Of a stretch of DNA of 64,000 bases, positions 55,459-64,000 are shown in pieces. Position 1 is the stretch's first letter. Each line of letters opens with the position of its first letter. Location: positions 310,001 through 374,000 of the forward strand of contig LR877146.1 of the NCBI GenBank assembly GCA_903995115.1, read 5' to 3'. The DNA is from Angomonas deanei. Its lineage: Eukaryota; Euglenozoa; Kinetoplastea; Trypanosomatida; Trypanosomatidae. The notes beneath the pieces are model-generated. The model made no database searches. It was not told the origin of the DNA and worked only from the letters and a program-made list of their open reading frames with translations. A program made the position numbers and the translations under genes.

Positions 55459-57683
55459 ATGACCACCGTGGCCAAACCGGCCCCAAAGCTCACGAAATCC
55501 ATCACCAATAATAATAACAATAACGCTAAGAAGAATGAACCCAATGTGACCAAGCCCAACAATCGGTCCAGTGAATATGTTATTCAAGGCCCCTGACCTC
55601 AGCGCCGTCCGCCGCACCAGTCAAGCCCAACGAGAGCGATCCCGTCAGCAGTAGCAGCAACTCCACGCCCCCGTCGGATCGACTGAATAAGGAAACTTCC
55701 CCGAATGGTACAAAGTTCAAAAATGCACTCACCGAAAATAAAACAGTGACGACGATTAATAACAATCGTAGTAATAGTATTGATAAATCGCCCGAGAATG
55801 TGCAGCGGCAGCCGAAGCCGCTAGCACTGAAGCCACCAACGACAGCAGCAGCGAAAGTGGTCCCGAAGCCGGTGCCTAACATTGGAGTCTCCCCCACCAA
55901 GAGCAACACCACCGCGAACAGGAATATCAGTACGAAACTAACAACAAGGCCTGCCACTACAAAAATAATAATAATAATACTAATGCGACCGCAAACAAGA
56001 ACAAGATAGCCCCCCTCAATGTGAAGGATGTCTCTCAGAAGAGTACCACCACTAGTCGACCGGCCACCACCACTGCCAGTAGTCCTAAACTCACGAACGG
56101 GACGAAAACCACCGCCCCCAATACCAATACCAAAGAAGAAGAAGAGAGTAGTTTGCGAAGGACGCAAGCCTTCACGAACTTTAAGCTCATCAAGCAACTC
56201 AATAACAAGTCGACTAGCCGGACGGAGATTAGAGATATTCTCAATAGCAAGGAGAGTAAGTTCTTTTTGCAGCGGGACCCCGGTGGCAAGGACACCAACG
56301 GAGACTCGGTCAACCTTCACTCCCCTGACGCGAAAGGGAAGTCGGATTTGATCACACCCCTGCGACAGGATAGCCAAACCAGCAAAGATGCCGCCCGGGA
56401 GCGGACCCCAATTCTCATTAACAAGTACCAATCTGCCGCGAGTTACTCTGCGGACTGCAAGAACAGTAATTACAAGAACCGAAAGGCGGATACGACCGCA
56501 GACGACGACGACTTTCTGAATTCCCCCTCGCTGCAGCACCTCACGCTGGTCAAGGCGAACAACCTGTCCGACCTGACCCTACCTCGGTATGAAAACCCCT
56601 TCACGAAGAACGGTGGAGAGGACGCCGCCAAGTACAAGCCAGTGCTGAGCAGTGAGGAGTCCGGCAAGATGCGGGACAAGAAGAAGAATGCCAAGGCGGA
56701 GGAGAGTATCCTCAAGCCGTCTCGTCTTTCCTCTGCTGGGGTCGTGCAGGGGAACCGAAAGAAGAACTCTTCCATTGTTCGCATCTTCTTTCCGGAAAAG
56801 GACCAGGACGAGGAAGAAGAAGAAGCAGGGAAGAAACCACGGAAGGGGTCACGCGACAAGTCTGGTAACAGTGTTGATCTGAAACAAAAGTCGAAAGATA
56901 AGTTTTACAAGGATGAGTACGAGGTGGACTACAGCACCCAACGACCGTCGGTGCGAGAGCTGTGTGAGACCTTCTCCTTCCGCTTCGACAGCGGCAACGA
57001 CCTCTACAGCATCAACAGCCGTAACAACTCCTTTCTGAACACAAACAACGACAGCCCCGGCTCCCTACCAGAGATGAAGCGCAGTAACTCCAATACCAAT
57101 CACAGTACCACGAATAACGGACTGAACTCCTCCGACACAGACCTTTTATGCGAAGCTAGGGAGGGCCAACAGTGCCGGCGCCAACGGTCCGCTCGGCCAG
57201 GGACGGATGGCAGACAGTCCTGTCTTTGTACGTAATGAGAATGATATTACGTTCCCCAAGGCCAAGAACGCCCCGCCGCTCAACCTCAATGGCGACACGA
57301 AGCGTCACTCCACCCCGGTGCTGCCATCCATTGCGAACGGGAAACCTCCACCGGCACCAGCCCTCGCACGGCCAGCCAGCGGCGGTCTGCTCATCAAACG
57401 GGAAGAGCCGATCGGTCTGAGCAAGGAGGAACTAGAGAAGCGGAAAGAGGAGGAAAAGAACGCACCAGAGGCACCACCGTTAGTGCGCGATGCCGCCGCT
57501 GTCACGGCAAAGTGGAATAAGCGTATCTCCGAGACGACCAGTAACGATAGCGGTGGGGCACCTCGTAAGAACAGTGATGGACCTCGCCCTCCTAGTGGGG
57601 TCGTCCCTGCCGGTGGTGCCCGCTCCTCCCCGCGTCTGGTGAACATTGTAGGCGTTGAAGACAACCCGGCCGACAAGAAATAA
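55459..57683 (+). CDS. large Asn/Ser/Thr/Lys-rich protein with SILK motif, frame interrupted three times
   Basis: Continuous coding character across 2.2 kb but in successive frames: MTTVAKPAPKLTKS.. to about 55590; TSAPSAAPVKPNESDPVS.. to about 55955; NTNATANKNKIAPLNVKD.. to about 57145; then KLGRANSAGANGPLG..MADSPVFV to the TAA at 57683. The joins lie at short homopolymers (C run near 55590, A run near 55957, T run near 57147), one base short at the first two and one extra at the third. The third segment has ESILKPSRLSS, a perfect SILK site, then NRKKNSSIVRIFFPEKD, where R-I-F-F fits the broad RVxF pattern, then YEVDYSTQRPSVRELCETFSFRFDSG. About 740 aa if the interruptions are sequencing errors. 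No domain recognised. Confidence 0.6.
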
Positions 57684-58543
57684 TCTTAATAATAATAACA
57701 GGGGTGACCCGTGTGCTGGCTCCTTTTCCCATCCACTGGTACCGCATTTTTCTTTTATTTTAATTTACTATTATTCCAAATCGCATCGTTTTTCCGTAAG
57801 AAAAGAAGATACAAACAAACAAACAAAAAAAAAGGACAAAATAAGAACATACTAATTTCTTATTACTCGCTGATTAATGGAGGATCTCATATTCCCTCTA
57901 CACCAAGGATTGTCTTTTTTTGTGTTTATTGGGAGGTAATGAAAATTGAAATAAAATGTAGATTTCATAAACGTGCTAACATCCCCCCCTTTTTTTTTGT
58001 TTTGCGTTTTTTTTTTTTTTTTAATATACCGAAATTGAAAATAATAATAATAGAGATTTTCCTCTTTTTTTTTTGTGTGTTTGTGTACTATACTCCTATA
58101 ATTCTAGATAGAATAAGGCATTAATGATAACAATAAAAGAAAAAAAAAGTGAAAATTGATTGCTGTCTGAAAAACTATGTAACGTATAACATGTAAAGAC
58201 TTTTGCTTTTTGTTTTTTATTTTGAAGATCTACGCTGAGAAAAGTTTATTTTTATTGTATTTGTGTTTTCTATTACGACCATTTCTTTTTTTTTTTTTTT
58301 TGTATTTTTAACAAAAAACAGAATAAATGTGCGATTTTCCCCCATTTAATTGCAATTATTATAGAAATATCAACTGTCGTCACGAAAACAACACAAAAAA
58401 AAAAAAATACAATTTCTCTTCCACATTCATCTTTTTTTTTTTTTGTTCGTTTTCTTTAACAACCAAAACGTTAGATTGTTTTTATTTTACGGATACACAG
58501 TACAGCACCACCACAAAATAAAATAACAACCTAAAAACAAAAA
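57684..58543 (+). other. AT-rich spacer with predicted acceptors
   Basis: No gene; hydrophobic and Lys-rich frames reflect T- and A-runs. Acceptor candidates: AACGTTAG (AG 58473-58474) and GATACACAG (AG 58499-58500), the latter 44 nt before the ATG. Confidence 0.4.
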
Positions 58544-60127
58544 ATGGGTACCGAACTGTCCAAGTCAGGCCACGTGGAGGAGATCCACTCCAACGGGGAG
58601 GAGGAGGAGGAGGACGAAGAAAAAGAACACCTCAACGCCTCTCAAAAGATAAAAGGACTCTTTCGGTCCGCCTCGACCCGCCGCCGGAAGCGCAACAGTA
58701 CTGAGGACGGCAGTGATGAGGAGGAGGAGGACGAAGAGGCGAAACAGAAGAGCCGTGGGGCGGAGCGGCCGCGGTCGAGCTCCAGGACGAAGAAGGGGCG
58801 CTCTGCCTCTCGTACGAGCAGTGCCAAGGCCGAAAAAACACCACAGCGACGATTATCCACCTTCAATGGACCCAAGCCCAGCCCCCCGCCGAACAACACG
58901 AACAATAATAATAATAACAATAATGATGACACGAACAGCCACGACAGCGGCTACTCCTTCTTTGAGGAAGATGTACTGGCGAGGGTGCAAGTCAACGACG
59001 AGTCCACGACCCGTAGCGTGAATAAGAATGGCAATGTCGAAAGTTTTGACTACGACTACGGCACCGTCTCCAATGCCTCCCCGGAGTCCCCTTACGGGCT
59101 CGGGACCGGATTCCTTGGGGACAGCCCCAACCGCCGGCCGGACTCGCACACGCGTACCTCTTCCAATAATAATAATAGTCAGTCACGTGCTGTTTCTGGG
59201 GAGAATGAAGGAAAAGGTCGGTTCGCCCCCTATGCGAGCGCCACCGCCACGGAGGAAGAGAATAAAGGACGGTTTGCCGCCTACGCTCAGGACGCACTAC
59301 AGTCGAAGAAACCAGAGCAGGAGGAGAAGCAGGCGGCAGGGCGGTTCGCTCCACATGCCAATACCATGACCAACCCCAATAATAATAATAAACAACAACA
59401 ACAGCAAATGCCAAACCAGAATATGAACAATAATAATAATACTAGTGGTGTTGCCCCGGCTCCCACACTGTTTATTCCGCCCTATATGCAGCAAGCAATG
59501 ATGAATAATAATAAGAATAACAATAATGGACAACAACGACAGTCCTTCTCTGGAATGAATAATGCAAACTATAATAACAACAATGGTCAACAAAGACAGT
59601 CGTTTTCTGGAATGAACAATGCGAATTATAATAATAATAATAATATGAATATGAATAATTCGTACATGAATCTGAACCGCAATTCTTCCAATTACATGAT
59701 GCAACCACCACCACAACCACAACCACAAATGCCACCACAGCAGCAAATGAACTACACTAATAATAATAATAATATGAACATGAATAACTCCTACATGAAC
59801 TTACAACGGAACTCCTCCAACTACATGATGCCGCAGCAACAACAGCAAATGAACTACAATAATAATAATAATAATATGATGATGCAGGGAGGAATGATGC
59901 GGCCACCCTCCGCCGGTGGACCTCGCGTGAAAAGTACCGCCAAGTACAATGAACAACGAAAAATGCGACAACGTTACTTATTGCAAAATAAAAAGGCGAT
60001 CAACTTTCGCGGCAATAATAATAATAATAAGAGTGGCGAGGACAGCGGGGTCTCTGACGAGGATGAGGAGGGAAGATTGGACCGACGCCGGAGTAGTGTC
60101 ATGTTCATGGGTGAGGAGGTGGAGTAG
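58544..60127 (+). CDS. N-myristoylation-type Asn/Gln/Met-rich repeat protein ending in SVMF
   Basis: 527 aa, MGTELSKSGH (Gly2, Ser6, Lys7). An acidic Glu/Asp-rich N-terminus, then Arg/Ser-rich sequence, an SFD-type box VESFDYDYGTVS (~164), and three GRFA[PA][YH]A repeats (~224-270: GRFAPYA, GRFAAYA, GRFAPHA). A prion-like Asn/Gln/Met region (~275-455) has two copies of GQQRQSFSGMNNANYNNNN and two of MNMNNSYMNL(N/Q)RNSSNYMM. It ends RRRSSVMFMGEEVE, a [VI]-x-F site with Arg three to five residues before it and acidic residues after. The region could drive condensate formation; that is composition-based inference. No enzymatic domain. Confidence 0.8.
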   Translation: MGTELSKSGHVEEIHSNGEEEEEDEEKEHLNASQKIKGLFRSASTRRRKRNSTEDGSDEEEEDEEAKQKSRGAERPRSSSRTKKGRSASRTSSAKAEKTPQRRLSTFNGPKPSPPPNNTNNNNNNNNDDTNSHDSGYSFFEEDVLARVQVNDESTTRSVNKNGNVESFDYDYGTVSNASPESPYGLGTGFLGDSPNRRPDSHTRTSSNNNNSQSRAVSGENEGKGRFAPYASATATEEENKGRFAAYAQDALQSKKPEQEEKQAAGRFAPHANTMTNPNNNNKQQQQQMPNQNMNNNNNTSGVAPAPTLFIPPYMQQAMMNNNKNNNNGQQRQSFSGMNNANYNNNNGQQRQSFSGMNNANYNNNNNMNMNNSYMNLNRNSSNYMMQPPPQPQPQMPPQQQMNYTNNNNNMNMNNSYMNLQRNSSNYMMPQQQQQMNYNNNNNNMMMQGGMMRPPSAGGPRVKSTAKYNEQRKMRQRYLLQNKKAINFRGNNNNNKSGEDSGVSDEDEEGRLDRRRSSVMFMGEEVE

Positions 60128-60985
60128 AAAAAAAAAGGAAACTAACAAGAATGTAGTTTTTTTTTAGATGTTCATGTTTCTGTATTTTTTCGTGGCAACA
60201 AAGGTCGGGTGTTGTTCTCATTTGAATCTGTATTATTAATTTCACATTTTGAAATTTATTTTGGTTTAGGTTTTACTTTGTTTTCTGACGGGACGATTGG
60301 AAAAAAAAAAAAAAGATTATTCTTCACTGTGGAAATCCGTTCAATAAAAGAAAAATTAGTATACTTCTAAAATTAAAGTTACTTATCAAAATAAGAATTT
60401 TCTTTCAAAGTTGTGTTATCGGCGTATAAAATTTTGTCCATATGTATAAAGGCGTCTTTTTTTTTTTTTTTTTTGGATGTATTTGTTTTATTTTTTATTC
60501 CGTTGTTTATACTTCCTCCTCCCCTATGTAAAACGAATGCTTTTATTTATATAATTACTTGTGCGTATCTTTCCGTGTGTGTAACGATGTTAACTTTTTT
60601 TTTTTTTTATGTTTATTATGGTATATTTTTCAGTTTCTATTTCAACCTAGTCCAATGATTCACTACTTTTCTTTCTCACTCTCATTTCTGTTAGCTAAAA
60701 ACAAGAATAAAAAAAGAAGAGTAACACTCATTGTACTATTAAAGGTATTTAAACTAAGGTTAACTACTATTTTTTTTTCTCGTGTACTATTTCTTCTCCT
60801 TTTTTAATTATTATTTTTTTTTTTGTTTTTGTTTGGTGGTGCTGTTTTTACTGAAATAAAATTAAAAAAAAGCAGCGTTATTTGCGTTTGCATTAAAAAG
60901 AAAAAAAAAACTAGAAAGTTGTATTTGTTTTTTTTTTTTTTTTTAGACTTCATTCCAGTTTAAATACAATTAGGGTTTACAAAGA
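60128..60985 (+). other. AT-rich spacer with predicted acceptors
   Basis: No gene. A 20-base T-run followed by AG at 60945-60946, then CATTCCAG (AG 60957-60958), make a clear acceptor for the gene at 60986. Confidence 0.5.
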
Positions 60986-62494
60986 ATGGAGTACGACTAC
61001 GACATGACTGGGCTCGAGGTTGAGCACAAGAGTACTAGTAACGGCAACAAAAACAACAAAAAAACGGCCTCCTTCACTAGTAAAAATGGAAAAAGTAACA
61101 ATAGCCATACAAATGGTAGAAGATCGTCCAAGGATGCCGCCGGTGGGTCTCACTTACCACCGTTAAACACCCCAAAAAAGAAATCCTCCAAGGAGTACTC
61201 CATGATCGATGTCTACCAGGACAATGACCAGTCTGCGGCTGGCAGTGTGTACAACGGGGCGACAGGGGGTAGCTCCTTCTTTGTCACCGACCAGAATAAA
61301 AAGAAGAATAGTCTGTACAGCATGCAGTCGTCCATGTACGGGGGGCAACAGGCGGGGTCGACCCGGCGGGGCTCTAGGCCGCGAAACACGTCCCTCTATG
61401 GCCAGCATACTTCAGCGGTGTTCACCTCAGAGGAGGTCACCAACGGCTACCATCAATCGAAGCGGTCCTCCTTCCCTAGCGCCTACGGTGGGGTCTCCTC
61501 GTATCTCAAACCGGAGGGCGGTCAGACCCAGTCTTTTGTGGAAAACACACTCTACAAGGGTGCCCCACAGGCCTCCACCTACCAGAGCCGCGCACCCACC
61601 AAACCCGACGGTGACCGGAGCAACCGAAGCAGCCCTAAAAAGGGGAAATCTAGCAACGGAAAGACGAACCCCCGTAGGGAGGAGTTTGGGGATAGCTCCT
61701 TCTTTGTCCCACAAACAGCACCCGCACCGTATGAATCCTTCATGCAAGCCGACGATCGCAAGGCATCCAACTACCACGGCAGCAGTCCCAAACCAGACGC
61801 TGCCCGTGGCACAAAAGAATTTGAGTCCTTCTACGGCCAGCACCTCGCCCCAACAGCGGCAGCAGAGGAGGAGGATGACGATGACCTGACCACCGCTACA
61901 GACGACACCGCCTCCACCACGTCCACGCTGCCCCTCCCGGTAGGAGAGATGGACACCATGCAGATGCGGCAGGTGACGACGACCGACGCGGAGGGGCACC
62001 TCGTGCAGTACTACGTGGACCAGGAGGGGAACTACTACTACTACGTGCAGGAGGACGACTTGGAGCGGTACCAGCGGGCCCTAGCGGCGGCAGCGGCAGC
62101 GGCCACCCCAGCCCCAACACCGCAGGTGATTCACCTGGAGGTGGGACCAGGGGCGTATTATAAGAATAAGCTCCGACTGGCGGAGGCGCAGTTCGGCTAC
62201 AGTCTTACCTCCGCGGCGTGGGTGCGCTCCCCCGACTGGAAGGCACTCGAGGTGGTGGACTACAAGGAGAAGAAGCGGGCCACCGACTCGGAGTACAGAC
62301 GGCGGAAAAAGGCGAAGGCGATGAAGGAGGAGTTTTACATTTTAGAGGAACGCCCCCGGCGGAGGCGTCATGCCGATCATAAGGCGACGAGAAGGAGACA
62401 GGAGGACCGCTCCCAGCGCAGCTCCGGCCGCTCCAGCAGCTCTAGCGGGAAGGGCGGCATTCGCAACATATTTGGGAGGAAGAAAAAGAAGTAA
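60986..62494 (+). CDS. Ser/Lys-rich protein with a Tyr-rich segment and basic C-terminus
   Basis: 502 aa, MEYDYDMTGLEVEHKS start. Residues 1-290 are disordered (Lys/Asn/Ser, then SSFFVTDQNKKK, YGGVSSYLKPEGG). A repeated SSFF[V] phrase (SSFFVTDQ, SSFFVPQT) is visible. From ~320 sequence is less degenerate: MQMRQVTTTDAEGHLVQYYVDQEGNYYYYVQEDDLERYQ, an Ala run, then GPGAYYKNKLRLAEAQFGYSLTSAAWVRSPDWKALEVVDYKEKK, which looks folded but matches no family I know. The end is strongly basic (ERPRRRRH, GIRNIFGRKKKK). No acylation signal and no clear VSF end. Confidence 0.75.
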   Translation: MEYDYDMTGLEVEHKSTSNGNKNNKKTASFTSKNGKSNNSHTNGRRSSKDAAGGSHLPPLNTPKKKSSKEYSMIDVYQDNDQSAAGSVYNGATGGSSFFVTDQNKKKNSLYSMQSSMYGGQQAGSTRRGSRPRNTSLYGQHTSAVFTSEEVTNGYHQSKRSSFPSAYGGVSSYLKPEGGQTQSFVENTLYKGAPQASTYQSRAPTKPDGDRSNRSSPKKGKSSNGKTNPRREEFGDSSFFVPQTAPAPYESFMQADDRKASNYHGSSPKPDAARGTKEFESFYGQHLAPTAAAEEEDDDDLTTATDDTASTTSTLPLPVGEMDTMQMRQVTTTDAEGHLVQYYVDQEGNYYYYVQEDDLERYQRALAAAAAAATPAPTPQVIHLEVGPGAYYKNKLRLAEAQFGYSLTSAAWVRSPDWKALEVVDYKEKKRATDSEYRRRKKAKAMKEEFYILEERPRRRRHADHKATRRRQEDRSQRSSGRSSSSSGKGGIRNIFGRKKKK

Positions 62495-62963
62495 TGGGGA
62501 AAAGGACGAGGGGGTTCCCACTAGATTTAGCCGTGCCCTTTTTTTTTTTTGTTATGATTATGTTTTTTTAAAATGCTGAAAAAAGTGGCGTGGATTTAGT
62601 TTGTTGACAGTATCATAATCTTTTTTTGTTGTATTTTCTCATCCGCAAAAAAAAAAAAATCCAGAAAAAATGCTGTATGAAAGAAGACATTTTGTTTTTG
62701 ACGGTAGGTTGGACTCTGGTGTGTGGTTTGTCTTGTACTCCGTAGAATTTCACTTATTTTCTCTGTCTCTTTCCCTTCTTCTTCTACACATCGGTAGCAG
62801 AAAACAACAACAACAACAACAAGAGTGTATCACTCTTGTTTTTTTATTGCTACTTTTAGTAACGTGCTTGAGGGGAAGTGGAGAACCGCTCCCTCGCTGT
62901 ATATAATTTTTTTTTTTTAAAACCCAACGGAGAGTGAACGAGGGAATACACTAAGTCTGCACC
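62495..62963 (+). other. spacer with strong stem-loop and predicted acceptor
   Basis: No gene. A 10-bp perfect stem with a 3-nt loop lies at 62818-62840; TTATTGCTACTTTTAG gives AG 62858-62859. Confidence 0.45.
62818..62840 (+). other. 10-bp perfect stem, 3-nt loop
   Basis: AACAAGAGTG (62818-62827), TAT, CACTCTTGTT (62831-62840), followed by T7. It looks like an intrinsic-terminator hairpin but sits in a presumed polycistronic spacer, ~18 nt before a predicted splice acceptor. Confidence 0.6.
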
Positions 62964-64000
62964 ATGAGTTTCATATACTTGAATGATATTATTAACGAGT
63001 ATAAGGATGTCGTGAGCAAAAAAAAGCCAGGCGACGTCGGTGCGGACGGAGAGACGGTGAACATGCGTCGCACCTACAACACCCACATTGTACGTCTCTG
63101 CCAGGTACTTTTTATGAACAAGAAGGCTCTCCTTCACTTGTACTCCCATGCGGACCCCGATGTCTTGGATACGCTGATCACCGGCACACTTGCCAGAGAT
63201 TTCTTTGAGACACTGGACGCGTTAGAAGAGTACTACGACCAACTGTGCGGTAAAATGAAAAAGATGATGGAGGAGGAAAAGGTAAAAGAGCTCAACGAAA
63301 GCGGAGTCCCCCCAGAGGAGCGTCTCGTGTTTGAGAAAACCATAAGCGACCTCCGCACGATGCTGATAGCCTCCGAAACACTATACGAACACTTGTACAA
63401 AAAGACGTTTGAGGGCAAGGCAGACCCCGATAAAGCCAGTGCGATACACCTCTGTACTACCGCGGCAAAACAGATCGCACCACCGACCAGCAGGCCGACG
63501 GCCGCAAAGGATAATAAAATGCTGCTCATCCCACACCGTCCGCTGGCCGCCGTCACCCCGTCCGTGGTGGTCAAGGATAACGTCGTGGAGGACTCCAGGG
63601 AGTTTATACCCATCACACGAACGAGTTACTTTCGGGAGAGTATGTACGAGGAGCGTCACATCCGGGAGAAGCCGAATGACCAACACCTACCCCACGAAAC
63701 CCGCAAGGTGGCGCGGCCGGTGAAGGATGCCGACTTCTTTGACGTCCACGGTGACACGACGACGACCACGAACATTTCCTTGATTTTTGATACCACGGCG
63801 GTACACACCGATGCCTGGCACGCCTTGTCTGGCGAGCTGTGCGACCACAGCCTCCAGGCTTTCCCGAGATACGGGGAGCCCCCGAGGGAACTGGAGCTAT
63901 TTGTCCCCTTTTGCTTCTCGGCACGACAGAGTAAAATACACCCCATCACAAACGAAAACAAACAGAACAGCAGCAATGCCCCTTTGGTTTTTGGGGTGGA
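62964..64000 (+). CDS. protein of unknown function, cut by window end
   Basis: Open from the ATG at 62964 (MSFIYLNDIINEYKDVVSKK) to the end of the window, 345 codons without a stop, so the C-terminus is missing. Mixed composition and probably folded: helical and charged to ~115 (LEEYYDQLCGKMKKMMEEEKVKEL), then a Pro/Thr linker (APPTSRPTAAKD), then SREFIPITRTSYFRESMYEERH and DADFFDVHGDTTTTTNISLIFDTTAVHTDAWHALSGELCDHSLQ. No family recognised. The predicted acceptor is AG 62858-62859. Confidence 0.75.
   Translation, partial: MSFIYLNDIINEYKDVVSKKKPGDVGADGETVNMRRTYNTHIVRLCQVLFMNKKALLHLYSHADPDVLDTLITGTLARDFFETLDALEEYYDQLCGKMKKMMEEEKVKELNESGVPPEERLVFEKTISDLRTMLIASETLYEHLYKKTFEGKADPDKASAIHLCTTAAKQIAPPTSRPTAAKDNKMLLIPHRPLAAVTPSVVVKDNVVEDSREFIPITRTSYFRESMYEERHIREKPNDQHLPHETRKVARPVKDADFFDVHGDTTTTTNISLIFDTTAVHTDAWHALSGELCDHSLQAFPRYGEPPRELELFVPFCFSARQSKIHPITNENKQNSSNAPLVFGV

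Noticed and set aside
55580-56539. 319-codon minus-strand frame, Val/Leu/Ile-rich with membrane-like stretches
   Set aside because: Antisense of Asn/Thr/Lys-rich coding (AAT repeats read backwards as Ile/Val/Leu). The + strand shows the better coding signal.

Overview
The window looks like nuclear DNA of a protist with kinetoplastid/euglenozoan-style gene organisation. This is inference; no marker gene fixes the species. About 36 coding units can be supported, and every one lies on the + strand. I see no cis-introns. Almost every start codon is preceded by a long T- or CT-rich tract ending in AG, as expected for polycistronic transcription with trans-splicing (AG positions are given in the spacer entries). 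All three stop codons are used normally. I recognised no tRNA, rRNA, CRISPR array or intact mobile element. The mid-window genes around 24-35 kb have less T-rich spacers than the flanks.

Layout. 0.3-6.4 kb: a SET-domain protein, a Lys/Ser/Met-rich protein ending in what looks like a kinesin motor domain without its P-loop, and a disordered Ser/Pro/Lys-rich protein. 6.7-14.8 kb: disordered, mostly N-myristoylation-type (MGxxxS) proteins. 15.3-24.0 kb: four ~2.3-kb tandem copies of a cysteine-rich type I surface protein; the second copy carries two single-base insertions. 24.0-26.4 kb: a gene-poor, partly GC-rich junction. 26.4-31.5 kb: three shorter, divergent relatives of the surface protein. 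32.0-35.3 kb: a protein of unknown function, a small basic protein and a 3-hydroxyacyl-CoA dehydrogenase. 35.5-39.5 kb: a run of small basic disordered paralogues. 39.9-50 kb: more disordered or MG-starting proteins. 50.5-53.9 kb: an M16 (insulysin-type) metallopeptidase. 54.2-62.5 kb: Asn-rich disordered proteins, two of them interrupted by apparent frame changes. 62.96 kb to the end: a gene cut off by the window edge.

What ties the window together. Most of the membrane-anchored proteins, whether lipid-anchored or transmembrane, share short linear motifs on a non-conserved background. One is a basic stretch followed by [VI]-[ST]-[FWIL], usually at the extreme C-terminus (RRVSF, RRHVTF, KKVSI, KVTW). 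Another, upstream of it, is [GS]-I-L-[RK]. These match the known protein phosphatase 1 docking motifs RVxF and SILK in type and in order, and the Ser of RRVSF also fits a basophilic (PKA-type) kinase site. A third motif, S-F-D-[ILV]-x-x-Y, recurs in the MG-starting proteins. My working hypothesis is a clustered, fast-evolving set of membrane-tethered phosphatase-docking proteins, including cysteine-rich surface receptors with the same docking signal on their cytoplasmic tails. Several surface genes are followed by perfect stem-loops in the presumptive 3' UTR, a possible post-transcriptional control element in a system without individual promoters.
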